From contig CAIYQJ010000147.1 of assembly GCA_903928275.1 (NCBI GenBank), positions 1 to 7,380 of the forward strand: a DNA stretch of 7,380 nt, written 5' to 3'. The notes below the pieces were generated by a model that worked only from the letters and a program-made list of their open reading frames with translations, was not told the origin of the DNA and did no database searches. Position 1 is the stretch's first letter; each line of letters opens with the position of its first letter. Both the position numbers and the translations under genes were made by a program. Shown here one piece after another: positions 1 to 6,709 of the stretch. The stretch comes from an uncultured Chloroflexota bacterium (GTDB lineage: Bacteria > Chloroflexota > Limnocylindria > Limnocylindrales > CSP1-4).

Positions 1-1107
1 ATCGGGCCGCAGGGTGATCGAGGACGAGCCGCTCGCAGCGGGGCCGCCGCCCGGCCCGGGTCCGCCGCTCGACCCGGGTCCGCCGCTCGACCCGGGTCCG
101 CCGCTCGACCCGGGTCCGCCGCTCGACCCGGCTCCCGGAGGCCCGGTCGGGGCGCCCGCGTCCGCCCCGGGGCGGAGTGTCGGAAGATCCGCGGCGATGG
201 CGAGGGCTCCGGGCATGATCTCCAGGACGGTCGGCGCGTCGTCGGGAGATGGCACGAGGGTGGCCCCAGCATCCGCTCCGTCCCGCATCGCGGCGGTGAA
301 GGCCCGCGCCATCTCCCCGGCGGACGCGAACCTGGCAGCGGGGTCCTTCGCGAGCGCCCTCAGGATGACCGCCTGCACGGATGCCGGAAGGTCGGGGCTC
401 AGCAGGCGGGGCTCGGGCGGGGGGTCCTGCAGGTGCTGGACCATCACCGCCGTCGGGGACTCGCCGTGGAAGGGCACCCGCCCGGTGACCATCTCGTATG
501 CCACGATCCCGAGCGAGTACTGGTCGCTCCGGGCGTCCACCGGCCGGCTGCCCGCCTGCTCGGGCGACATGTAGGCAGGCGTCCCCACGAGCGCCCCGGT
601 CGCGCTGACCTGGATCGAATCCTCGAGGATCCTCGCGATCCCGAAGTCACTGAGGACCGGGTCGCCGGCCGACGTGAGGAGGATGTTCGCGGGCTTGATG
701 TCGCGGTGGACCGCCCCGCGGGCATGGGCATAGTCGAGGGCGTCCGCGATCGGGACGAGGAAGCGACCTGCCTCGTCGAGGGTCATCCGGCCGCGTTCGG
801 CACGGGCACGCGCGATCCGGTCCTTCAGGGTCCCGCCGTCGATGAACTCCATCACCATGTACGGCCGGCCGCCGATGGCGTCGAAGTCGTGGACCTGGAC
901 GATGCCCGGGTGGCGCAGGCCGGCGACGAGGCGCGCCTCGTGGGCGAAGCGCTCCTGGAAGCCCGGCTCGGTCGCCAGGTGCGGGTGGATCGCCTTGATC
1001 GCCACGTCCCGCGCGAGCGTGGGGTGGCGAGCGCGGTAGACGTCCGCCATGCCGCCCTGTCCGATGACCTCGACGACGACGTACTTGCCGAACGCGCGGG
1101 GAGTCAT
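1..1107 (-). CDS. PknB-type serine/threonine protein kinase (3' end cut off by the window edge)
   Basis: Eukaryotic-type Ser/Thr kinase; 369 codons are visible and the frame is still open at the left edge. Seen in the translation: Gly-rich loop GQGGMADVY (residues 16-24), VAIK with the ATP-binding lysine K38, catalytic loop HRDIKPAN (H134, D136, N141), DFG at 154-156, and an activation segment with GTPAYMSPEQ (175-184). The catalytic domain ends near residue 272. It is followed by a low-complexity tail with four SSGG(P/A)G-type repeats (326-349). PknB/PknF-like kinases usually continue into a transmembrane helix and an outer domain; that part would lie beyond the window. The start is well supported: ATG overlaps the stop of the FHA-ABC gene as ATGA, and GGAAGGA lies 6 nt upstream. 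Its neighbour carries three phosphothreonine-binding FHA domains and is the obvious candidate substrate, which is inference by analogy with PknF/Rv1747. Tail threonines T283 and T293 could be phosphosites. Confidence 0.95.
   Translation of the reverse strand, partial: MTPRAFGKYVVVEVIGQGGMADVYRARHPTLARDVAIKAIHPHLATEPGFQERFAHEARLVAGLRHPGIVQVHDFDAIGGRPYMVMEFIDGGTLKDRIARARAERGRMTLDEAGRFLVPIADALDYAHARGAVHRDIKPANILLTSAGDPVLSDFGIARILEDSIQVSATGALVGTPAYMSPEQAGSRPVDARSDQYSLGIVAYEMVTGRVPFHGESPTAVMVQHLQDPPPEPRLLSPDLPASVQAVILRALAKDPAARFASAGEMARAFTAAMRDGADAGATLVPSPDDAPTVLEIMPGALAIAADLPTLRPGADAGAPTGPPGAGSSGGPGSSGGPGSSGGPGSSGGPGPGGGPAASGSSSITLRPD
61..132. repeat. Four tandem 18-bp repeats within the kinase linker
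   Basis: The unit tccgccgctcgacccggg occurs four times head to tail at 61-78, 79-96, 97-114 and 115-132. Three copies are identical and the fourth differs only in its last base. Because 18 is a multiple of three the repeat is in frame. On the minus strand it encodes a flexible Gly/Ser/Pro segment (kinase residues 326-349), continuing into PGPGGGP. Near-identity of the copies suggests recent slippage, so copy number may vary between strains. It probably acts as a spacer between the catalytic domain and whatever follows beyond the window. Confidence 0.95.
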
Positions 1108-3848
1108 CGCACGTCCTTCCGTCGCAGCAGCACGTACACCGCCGCGTAGAGGACGACGGCGATGAGGCCGGTGGCGGCCCACGCGGCGGCCATGCTCGTC
1201 CCGAAGACCGGACCGAACGTGTCATCGAGCGAGCGCACCATCACCTGCCCCTCCGCGGGCGTGGCATAGCTCTCGATCCCGGGCAGGCGGCACCCTTCGA
1301 GCGTCAGGGTCGTGCAGTCGCCGCTCCGCACCTCGGCCGCCGTGGTGAGCCCCTGGAAGACCCACTTGGTGCTCGTGGAGTCGGCGATGGCCCCGCCCAC
1401 GGTGCCGAGCCGGTCCAGGGGCACGAGGCCGCCGGAGAAGACGATCTGGACGACGACGACGATGATGACGAGGAGCATCGCCTGCTCCTCGCGCGGGGCG
1501 ACCGCCGAGATGAGCAGCCCCCACATGACCCCGGAGATCGCCGCGAGGGCGAGCGTCACGTACACGAGCGCGATGGCGTGCGCATCGAGGTGCGACATGT
1601 CGACGGCGAGCAGCTTGATGGCGAGGAGGACGGCGGCGTTGTACAGCGCGAAGAGGACGCCGACCCAGACCTTCGACATGAGGTACGGCGTGATCCCAAC
1701 GGCGACCGCCCGTTCTCGCCGGTAGATCGGGGCCTCCTTCACGATCTCCCTGACGGAGCTGAGAGCGCCGACGAGGAACGGGATGATCGATGCCATGAAG
1801 AGCATCGACATCGCGCGCATGACGGCACCCGTCTGCGGGTCGAAGACGTCGCGGGGCCAGGCGATGAAGTCGATGCAGGCGAGCAGGGGCGCGATGAGGA
1901 ACAGCAGGAGGAGGTTGACCCGGTCGCGCCGGATGATGCTGAGGTAGCGGGCCGACAGGACCCGGAACTGGCGCACCATCGACGGGCGCCGACGCTGCCC
2001 GCCGGGCCGGAGGGCCGCGCCGGACGAAAGCGGCAGCTGCACGAGCTCGCCGTACCGCTCCTGGAGGCGGGCCACGACGAACTCGCGGTACTGCGCCGAC
2101 CTCCGGTAGCGCGCGCCCCACTCGGCAGGCGACAGCTCCTGCTCGACCTTGTCGTAGATGCCGTCGAAGTCCTCGACGCCGAAGTACTCGAGCGCCTGGT
2201 CCGGCGGACCGTAGTACGCCACGTGCCCGCCCTTGGCGAGGAATGCGACCAGGTCGCAGAGCATCACGTTCTTGGTGGCGTGGGTGACGAGCACGACGGT
2301 ATGGCCACGGTCGGCAAGCGTGCGCAGGAGGCGCATCAGCTGGCTCTCGGTCCCCGGGTCCAGCCCGGACGTCGCCTCGTCGAGGAAGAACAGGCCCGGC
2401 TCGGTCAGCAGCTCGACCCCGATCGAGACGCGCTTGCGCTGCCCGCCGCTGAGCCGGTGGATGGGCAGGTCCGCCCGCTCGACGAGCCCGAGCGTGTCGA
2501 GCACGTCGTCCACCCTGCGGCGCCGCTCGTCGAGCGTCGTGTCGGCCGGGAGCCGGAGGCGCGCGGAGTAGTCGAGGGCCTGTCGCACCGACAGCTCGCG
2601 GTGGATGATGTCGTCCTGGGGCACGTAGCCGATCGCGGTCCGGAACGCGTCGGAGTTGCTGTAGAGGTCGGAGCCGTTGACGAGGACGCTCCCGCCCCGG
2701 GCGGGCCGGAAGCCGTTGAGCGCGTCGAGAAGCGTCGACTTCCCCGCGCCGCTGACGCCAACGAGCGCGACGAACTCCCGCGGACGGATCGAGAGCGAGA
2801 TGTCCTGGAGCAGGTTCAGGTCCTTGCTCACCGGCTGGTTCAGGTGCACGGCGTCGAGCTGGAGGTCGCGCGAATCGTCCGACTGCTCGAGCGCTCCCTG
2901 GGCGACGACGAACCGGGCGGGCCCCACCCGGATCTCGTCCCCCGGCTCGACGCGGCGCGGCGCCCCCTGCCTGACGCGCTCTCCGTTGACGAACGTCCCG
3001 TTCGCGGAGCCCGCGTCCTCGACGAGGAGCGCTCCATCGCGGGTGACGACCCGGGCGTGGACCCGCGACACCGTCGGGTGGACGAGATCGACGTCGTTGC
3101 GCGGTCCGCGGCCGATCGTGAGGCTGTCCCGCCCGGTGAGGTCGAGCGTGCGGACCCCGCTCGGCTCCGCCGGCATGCCCACGCCGCTCCGGTAGGCGAG
3201 GGACACGACGCCGGCGATCCGGAGCACGTCCCCATCGGCGAGCCGGGCACGCGCGACCGGCGCTCCGTCCCTGCTCAGGCCGTTCGCGCTCTGGAGATCC
3301 ACGATCTCGTAGCCGTCGCCCGAGCGATGGAGCGATGCGTGGTGGCGCGAGACGACCGGGTCGTCGACGACGATGTCGTTCGACGGGTCCCTTCCGAGGC
3401 TGAGGTCGTCGCGGTCCAGAGGATGCTCGACCGCGCCCCGCGACGTCGTCACGACGAGCCGAGGCCCGGCCGACGTGAAGAAGATCGTCGCGGGCTCGGT
3501 GGCGCCGCTCTCCACCGGCCGGGGCGGCAGCGTCTCCTCGGACGCGGGGTGCGGCGCGACGGTCAGTGTGCACCCCCCGATGCGGACGACGTCACCGGCG
3601 CCGAGCATCCGGGGCGCACGTGGGTCGAGCTCGAGGTCGTTGACCCGTGTCCCGTTGCTGCTGCCCAGGTCGGTCACCGAGAGGGTGGTCCCGTCCCACG
3701 CGAAGCGGGCGTGGCGGCGCGAGACGAGCGGGTCGTCGAGGACGATGTCGTTGTCGGGTGCGCGCCCGAGGCCCGCCTCCCCGGGCGGCAGCACGAGCTC
3801 GCGCCGCTCGTCGCCGCGCCGGATCTCGATGATGGCCGATGTCGCCAT
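1104..3848 (-). CDS. Triple-FHA-domain ABCG-type ABC transporter (ATPase and permease fused), Rv1747-like
   Basis: A 914-residue half-transporter with regulatory N-terminal modules. FHA1 (about 5-98), FHA2 (about 121-220) and FHA3 (about 232-316) each keep the phosphothreonine-binding pattern GR..S..H..N: R29/S43/H46/N65, R153/S167/H170/N189 and R247/S261/H264/N283. The ATPase domain (about 330-557) has Walker A GVSGAGKS (364-371), Q-loop Q411, signature LSGGQRKR (466-473), Walker B LFFLDE (486-491) and H-loop H523. It is of the ABCG/EPD type. The C-terminal ABC-2 membrane domain (about 628-914) shows roughly six hydrophobic segments, with a two-cysteine outer loop (GDC...GC) before the last. 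It would act in the cytoplasmic membrane as a dimeric exporter; the substrate is unknown. In M. tuberculosis Rv1747 has two FHA domains and is phosphorylated by PknF; here there are three. The ATG at 3848 is chosen because FHA1 begins directly after it. An adjacent GTG (3851) and a farther GTG (3911) are also in frame, and only a weak GAG lies upstream. It is co-transcribed with the kinase. Confidence 0.93.
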   Translation of the reverse strand: MATSAIIEIRRGDERRELVLPPGEAGLGRAPDNDIVLDDPLVSRRHARFAWDGTTLSVTDLGSSNGTRVNDLELDPRAPRMLGAGDVVRIGGCTLTVAPHPASEETLPPRPVESGATEPATIFFTSAGPRLVVTTSRGAVEHPLDRDDLSLGRDPSNDIVVDDPVVSRHHASLHRSGDGYEIVDLQSANGLSRDGAPVARARLADGDVLRIAGVVSLAYRSGVGMPAEPSGVRTLDLTGRDSLTIGRGPRNDVDLVHPTVSRVHARVVTRDGALLVEDAGSANGTFVNGERVRQGAPRRVEPGDEIRVGPARFVVAQGALEQSDDSRDLQLDAVHLNQPVSKDLNLLQDISLSIRPREFVALVGVSGAGKSTLLDALNGFRPARGGSVLVNGSDLYSNSDAFRTAIGYVPQDDIIHRELSVRQALDYSARLRLPADTTLDERRRRVDDVLDTLGLVERADLPIHRLSGGQRKRVSIGVELLTEPGLFFLDEATSGLDPGTESQLMRLLRTLADRGHTVVLVTHATKNVMLCDLVAFLAKGGHVAYYGPPDQALEYFGVEDFDGIYDKVEQELSPAEWGARYRRSAQYREFVVARLQERYGELVQLPLSSGAALRPGGQRRRPSMVRQFRVLSARYLSIIRRDRVNLLLLFLIAPLLACIDFIAWPRDVFDPQTGAVMRAMSMLFMASIIPFLVGALSSVREIVKEAPIYRRERAVAVGITPYLMSKVWVGVLFALYNAAVLLAIKLLAVDMSHLDAHAIALVYVTLALAAISGVMWGLLISAVAPREEQAMLLVIIVVVVQIVFSGGLVPLDRLGTVGGAIADSTSTKWVFQGLTTAAEVRSGDCTTLTLEGCRLPGIESYATPAEGQVMVRSLDDTFGPVFGTSMAAAWAATGLIAVVLYAAVYVLLRRKDVR
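1114..1120 (-). promoter_or_regulatory. Ribosome binding site of the kinase gene
   Basis: On the minus strand GGAAGGA sits 6 nt before the ATG at 1107, inside the last codons of the upstream FHA-ABC gene. This decides the kinase start and, with the ATGA overlap, indicates translational coupling. Confidence 0.8.
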
Positions 3849-3921
3849 CACGCCGCTCGCGCGACGCCAGCTCCGGCCGTGATCCTTCCGAAGGTCGACG
3901 TCATGCCACACCCCCGACCGT

Positions 3922-3941
3922 CGGGCGGACCGGTCCGCCCG
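3922..3941. promoter_or_regulatory. Perfect 20-bp palindrome, candidate operator or leader hairpin
   Basis: The half-site cgggcggacc is followed directly by its exact reverse complement ggtccgcccg. One further pair (3920/3943) matches beyond a mismatch. It lies 74-93 nt upstream of the FHA-ABC start codon. As DNA it could bind a homodimeric repressor or activator. As RNA it would fold into an 8-bp stem with a CCGG loop in the 5' leader of the exporter operon. No T-run follows on either strand, so a classic terminator is unlikely. Function is inferred only from symmetry and position. Confidence 0.5.
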
Positions 3942-4016
3942 TCACCTCCCGGGCCGCGAGCGACGGCGACGCTGCCGGATGCCCACGCCCGCATCGTCCG
4001 AAGCCATGACGGCCGA

Positions 4017-4074
4017 CGCCAGAGCCGTCGGGCCCGAAGTGCCGGCGCCAGAGCCGTCGGGCCCGAAGTGCCGG
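4017..4074. repeat. 29-bp direct tandem repeat, two identical copies
   Basis: Units 4017-4045 and 4046-4074 are identical, and the first four bases of a third copy (cgcc) follow. Each unit contains the 10-bp perfect palindrome tcgggcccga, at 4028-4037 and 4057-4066. Weaker relatives appear downstream: 4101-4119 resembles the unit's second half with single-base gaps, and 4134-4160 shares cgtcgg and tgccggcg. The repeat is noncoding. It could be a pair of regulator sites for the divergent genes or a member of a genome-wide interspersed repeat family; the window cannot tell which. Confidence 0.8.
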
Positions 4075-4194
4075 CGCCCGTCCCGCACGGCCGCCGACGA
4101 CGGCCCGCACTGCCGCGCCGGCCGCATCCGCCTCGTCGGACCGAGCTTGCCGGCGGCGCCACTGCGGAGGCCCACGCCGATCGCCGTCCCGGCC

Positions 4195-4200
4195 TATGCT
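4195..4200 (+). promoter_or_regulatory. Possible -10 element for a leaderless transcript
   Basis: TATGCT fits the TANNNT form of a sigma-70 -10 box and ends 8 nt before the ATG at 4209, so transcription would begin at or next to the start codon. No Shine-Dalgarno sequence lies between them. No convincing -35 box is seen at the usual spacing. Confidence 0.4.
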
Positions 4201-4208
4201 CCGCGGCG

Positions 4209-6587
4209 ATGTCGACGCCGACCGAGACGCACGAGCGGGCCGTTCCCGGCATGGGCGCCGTGAGCCGGCGCGCCATCCTCGCGATCTTCGTCCTGTCCGG
4301 GGCCGCGGGCCTCGTCTACGAGGTCGTCTGGGCACGCCAGCTCGTCCTCGTGTTCGGCAACACGACGCAGGCCGTCTCCACGATCCTCACGGGGTTCTTC
4401 GGCGGGATGGCCATCGGCTCGTGGCTCGGCGGCCGCGTGGCCGATCGCGTCCGCCGGCCCCTGCGCATGTACGCCGGGCTCGAGCTCATCCTCGTCGTCG
4501 TCGTCCTTGCGACGCCGCTCACGTTCCGCCTCATCCATGGTGCCTACGCGTGGGCGTTCACGGGGCTGGAAGCGATGCCGGTGGTCCTCGCCCTGGTGAG
4601 GTTCGGCCTCGCCCTCCTCGCCCTGGCACCGGCGACGATCCTCATGGGCGCGACGCTCCCCACGCTCACCCGCTACTTGTCCCGCGACGCGGGCCACCTG
4701 AGCTCGGCGTTCGGCAGGCTGTACGCGGCCAACACGATCGGGGCGATCATCGGCGCGGCCGCCGCGGGCCTCGTCCTCATCGAGCTGCTCGGACTGACGG
4801 GCACCCTCGCGGTCGGCGCGTGCTGCTCGCTCCTCGCCGGACTCGCGGCACTCGTCATCGACCGGCGGCGGACGCCGATGACCGGAGACGCGGCCGGAGC
4901 AACCGCACCGGCAGAAGCGCATGCGACCGCGATCCCAGCGTCGCGAGCGGAGAGGGCCGACGAGAGCCCGCTCCCCCGGGTGGCGCTCATCGTCGCGTTC
5001 GTGTCGGGCCTCACCTCGCTCGCATATCAGACCCTGTGGACACGGCTGCTCGCGGCCGGGACGGGCAACTCCACCTACGTCTTCACGCTCATCCTCGCGG
5101 TGTTCCTCACGGGGCTCGCGATCGGGGCGCTCCTGTACGTGCTGCTCCGGTCCCGTCTCCGGCACACCGTCCGCATCCTTGCGATCGCACAGGTCGTCGT
5201 GGCGATCCTCGCTCTCGCTGGCGTCGCGTTCGTGATCTCGCAGCCGGCCAAGGCCGGCAGTGCCGACGACATCGGGACGCTTCTCGTGCGCGTGGTGCTC
5301 GTCGTCCTCCCGGCGACGATCGTCATGGGCCTGAGCTTCCCGGCCGCCTCGGGCCTCGTGTCGGAGGGCGAGGGCCGGATCGCGACGAGCGCCGGCCTGC
5401 TCCTCGCGGCCAACACCGTCGGCGCGATCGTCGGGACGTTCGTCGTCCCCTTCTTCGTCATCCCGGCCGTCGGATCGGCCCCGGCGGTGGGGCTCGTCGT
5501 CCTCGTGAACGCCGGGCTCGCCGCGTGGCTCGCGCTGCGTGGCCGGGTACGGGAACGCGTGCCCCGCCTCGCGATCACCACCCTCGCCGGGGCTGCGGCG
5601 GCCGTGGTCGTCGTCGGGCTCATCGCGGGCTCGGTCTTCGTCGATCCCACCGTCGCGCGCCTCCGCGCCGGAGGAGCGCAGGTCTTCGCCTCGCGCGAGG
5701 ACGAGATCGCGTCGGTGCAGGCGGGGACACTGGGCGCGCAGCAGCTGTGGGTCACCGGGACATCGATGACGCTGCTCACCGTGGACGCCAAGCTCATGCC
5801 GATCCTGCCGCTCATCCTCCGACCGGGCGCGACCGATGCGCTGACCGTCGCGTTCGGGATGGGCTCGGCCTTCCGGGGGGCCGTCATCGCGGGGCTCCAG
5901 ACCGACGCGGTGGAGCTCGTGCCGTCGGTGCCGACGATGTTCAGCTACTTCTACCCCGACGCGGCGGAGATCCTTGCGAAGCCCAACGGCCGCGTGATCG
6001 TGACGGACGGCCGCAACCACCTGGAGCTGACGGACCGGCGCTACGACATCATCGTGACGGACCCGCCGCCACCGATCGAGAGCTCCGGCGTCTCGGTCAT
6101 CTCGTCGCTCGAGTACTACCGGGCCGGGCGCGACCACCTCAAGCCGGGCGGGATCATGATGCAGTGGATCCCGTACGGGCAGACGATCGACGAGTTCCGT
6201 GCCCACGTCCGGACGTTCGCGGACGTCTTCCCGCACGTGACGATCATGCGTGGGCAGGGCGGCTACGGCTTCTACATGCTCGGCTCGGACGAGCCCATGG
6301 CCTTCACGCCCGAGGCCATCCGCGCTGCGCTCGCCCGACCGGGTGTGCTCGCGGACATCTCGTCCGCGTACGACTCGCCGGAGAAGACGGTCGACGGCTG
6401 GGTGCAACGCATCATGCACATGACGTGGCTCGCGGACGACCGGGTCAGGGAGTTCGCCGGGCAGGGCCCGCTGGTGACCGACGACCACCCGCTCCCCGAG
6501 TACTTCCTCCTGCGCCACGCGTTGGGCGCGCCATCGCCGATCGTCTCGCCCGCCAGCCTCGGGGCTGCCGGGTTCCCGCTCCCGTAG
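4209..6587 (+). CDS. Fused MFS/spermidine-synthase-like membrane protein
   Basis: A 792-residue polytopic protein with a C-terminal cytoplasmic Rossmann domain like that of spermidine synthases (SpeE superfamily). The membrane part has two homologous halves, about 20-216 and 258-445, joined by a hydrophilic linker (about 217-257). SGxxxLxYxxxWxRxL and GN(S/T)T recur in both, as do PATI(L/V)MG and AAN(T)(I/V)GAI(I/V)G. A further hydrophobic segment (about 454-475) leads into the synthase-like domain. That domain has FGMG (549-552) as the nucleotide loop, E569 in VELVP as the likely ribose-binding acid, D600 in DGRNHLEL, DPPPP at 618-622, LKPGGIMMQW, and the family-typical ending TDDHPLPEY. The Asp-Pro-Pro-Pro-Pro stretch replaces the catalytic DS(T/S)DP motif of true aminopropyltransferases, so polyamine synthesis is doubtful; the substrate is unknown. 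ATG 4209 is preferred, with a -10-like box just upstream and no Shine-Dalgarno sequence; an in-frame ATG at 4251 just before the first membrane segment is the alternative. Confidence 0.9.
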   Translation: MSTPTETHERAVPGMGAVSRRAILAIFVLSGAAGLVYEVVWARQLVLVFGNTTQAVSTILTGFFGGMAIGSWLGGRVADRVRRPLRMYAGLELILVVVVLATPLTFRLIHGAYAWAFTGLEAMPVVLALVRFGLALLALAPATILMGATLPTLTRYLSRDAGHLSSAFGRLYAANTIGAIIGAAAAGLVLIELLGLTGTLAVGACCSLLAGLAALVIDRRRTPMTGDAAGATAPAEAHATAIPASRAERADESPLPRVALIVAFVSGLTSLAYQTLWTRLLAAGTGNSTYVFTLILAVFLTGLAIGALLYVLLRSRLRHTVRILAIAQVVVAILALAGVAFVISQPAKAGSADDIGTLLVRVVLVVLPATIVMGLSFPAASGLVSEGEGRIATSAGLLLAANTVGAIVGTFVVPFFVIPAVGSAPAVGLVVLVNAGLAAWLALRGRVRERVPRLAITTLAGAAAAVVVVGLIAGSVFVDPTVARLRAGGAQVFASREDEIASVQAGTLGAQQLWVTGTSMTLLTVDAKLMPILPLILRPGATDALTVAFGMGSAFRGAVIAGLQTDAVELVPSVPTMFSYFYPDAAEILAKPNGRVIVTDGRNHLELTDRRYDIIVTDPPPPIESSGVSVISSLEYYRAGRDHLKPGGIMMQWIPYGQTIDEFRAHVRTFADVFPHVTIMRGQGGYGFYMLGSDEPMAFTPEAIRAALARPGVLADISSAYDSPEKTVDGWVQRIMHMTWLADDRVREFAGQGPLVTDDHPLPEYFLLRHALGAPSPIVSPASLGAAGFPLP

Positions 6588-6637
6588 CACCGGCGCGGTC
6601 CGGAGCCGCTGCGGGGTGCGACATCCGTCGCGGGGTG

Positions 6638-6643
6638 TACCCT
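6638..6643 (+). promoter_or_regulatory. Possible -10 element of the TerB-like gene
   Basis: TACCCT fits TANNNT and would give a 5' leader of about 60 nt containing the ribosome binding site. No recognisable -35 box; the upstream position is partly occupied by the direct repeat gcggggtg. Weak evidence. Confidence 0.25.
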
Positions 6644-6695
6644 GACCGCCGTGCTCGGCGCCACCTGAATCGCCCGTCAGCCGCCCCCACGATCC

Positions 6696-6701
6696 GAGGA
6701 G
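6696..6701 (+). promoter_or_regulatory. Ribosome binding site of the TerB-like gene
   Basis: GAGGAG lies 8 nt before the ATG at 6710. It is the clearest Shine-Dalgarno sequence on the plus strand and fixes this start. Confidence 0.8.
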
Positions 6702-6709
6702 CAGCACCC

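Larger units (their letters stand above)
3849..4208. other. Divergent intergenic region with repeats and palindromes
   Basis: About 360 bp separate the minus-strand FHA-ABC/kinase operon from the plus-strand membrane protein gene, so both promoters must lie here unless one starts farther away. Apart from a possible short N-terminal extension of the FHA-ABC protein from the GTG at 3911, I see no convincing gene. Short open frames cross it on both strands, but they translate to low-complexity Arg/Pro/Gly/Ala sequence, and the 29-bp repeat inside it is not a multiple of three. It contains a perfect 20-bp palindrome (3922-3941), a 29-bp tandem duplication (4017-4074) with weaker relatives up to about 4160, and a -10-like hexamer next to the plus-strand start. 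I could not recognise a clear promoter for the minus-strand operon. Confidence 0.8.
6588..6709 (+). other. 122-bp spacer between the membrane protein and TerB-like genes
   Basis: This holds a short dyad just after the stop codon (gcgg...ccgc around 6597-6610), an 8-bp direct repeat gcggggtg at 6611-6618 and 6630-6637, a possible -10 hexamer at 6638-6643, and the ribosome binding site of the next gene. The spacing suggests the TerB-like gene has its own promoter, although read-through from the upstream gene is possible. Confidence 0.6.

Noticed and set aside
14..574. Plus-strand frame with a GPPLDP repeat that looks like a proline-rich protein
   Set aside because: It is the antisense reading of the kinase's 18-bp repeats; the minus strand carries all kinase motifs.
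1222..3573. A 783-codon minus-strand frame inside the FHA-ABC gene
   Set aside because: It is a second-frame shadow of a gene with complete ABC and FHA motifs; its own product is Arg/Ala/Pro-rich with no domain.
3849..3911. Extended FHA-ABC start at the GTG at 3911
   Set aside because: The extra 21 residues are Arg-rich and precede a complete FHA domain; the ATG at 3848 is the more economical start, though the extension cannot be excluded.
4017..4074. CRISPR array
   Set aside because: The two 29-bp units are directly abutting with no spacers, and no cas gene is present.
1578..6587. A 1669-codon plus-strand frame open across the FHA-ABC gene and into the membrane protein gene
   Set aside because: Only the part from 4209 encodes recognisable domains. 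Upstream it is antisense to the FHA-ABC gene and reads as Arg/Asp/Glu/Pro-rich low-complexity sequence, typical of stop-poor high-GC DNA.
4194..6707. An 837-codon minus-strand frame antisense to the membrane protein gene
   Set aside because: Its translation is charged low-complexity sequence without domains, while the plus strand shows clear family motifs.
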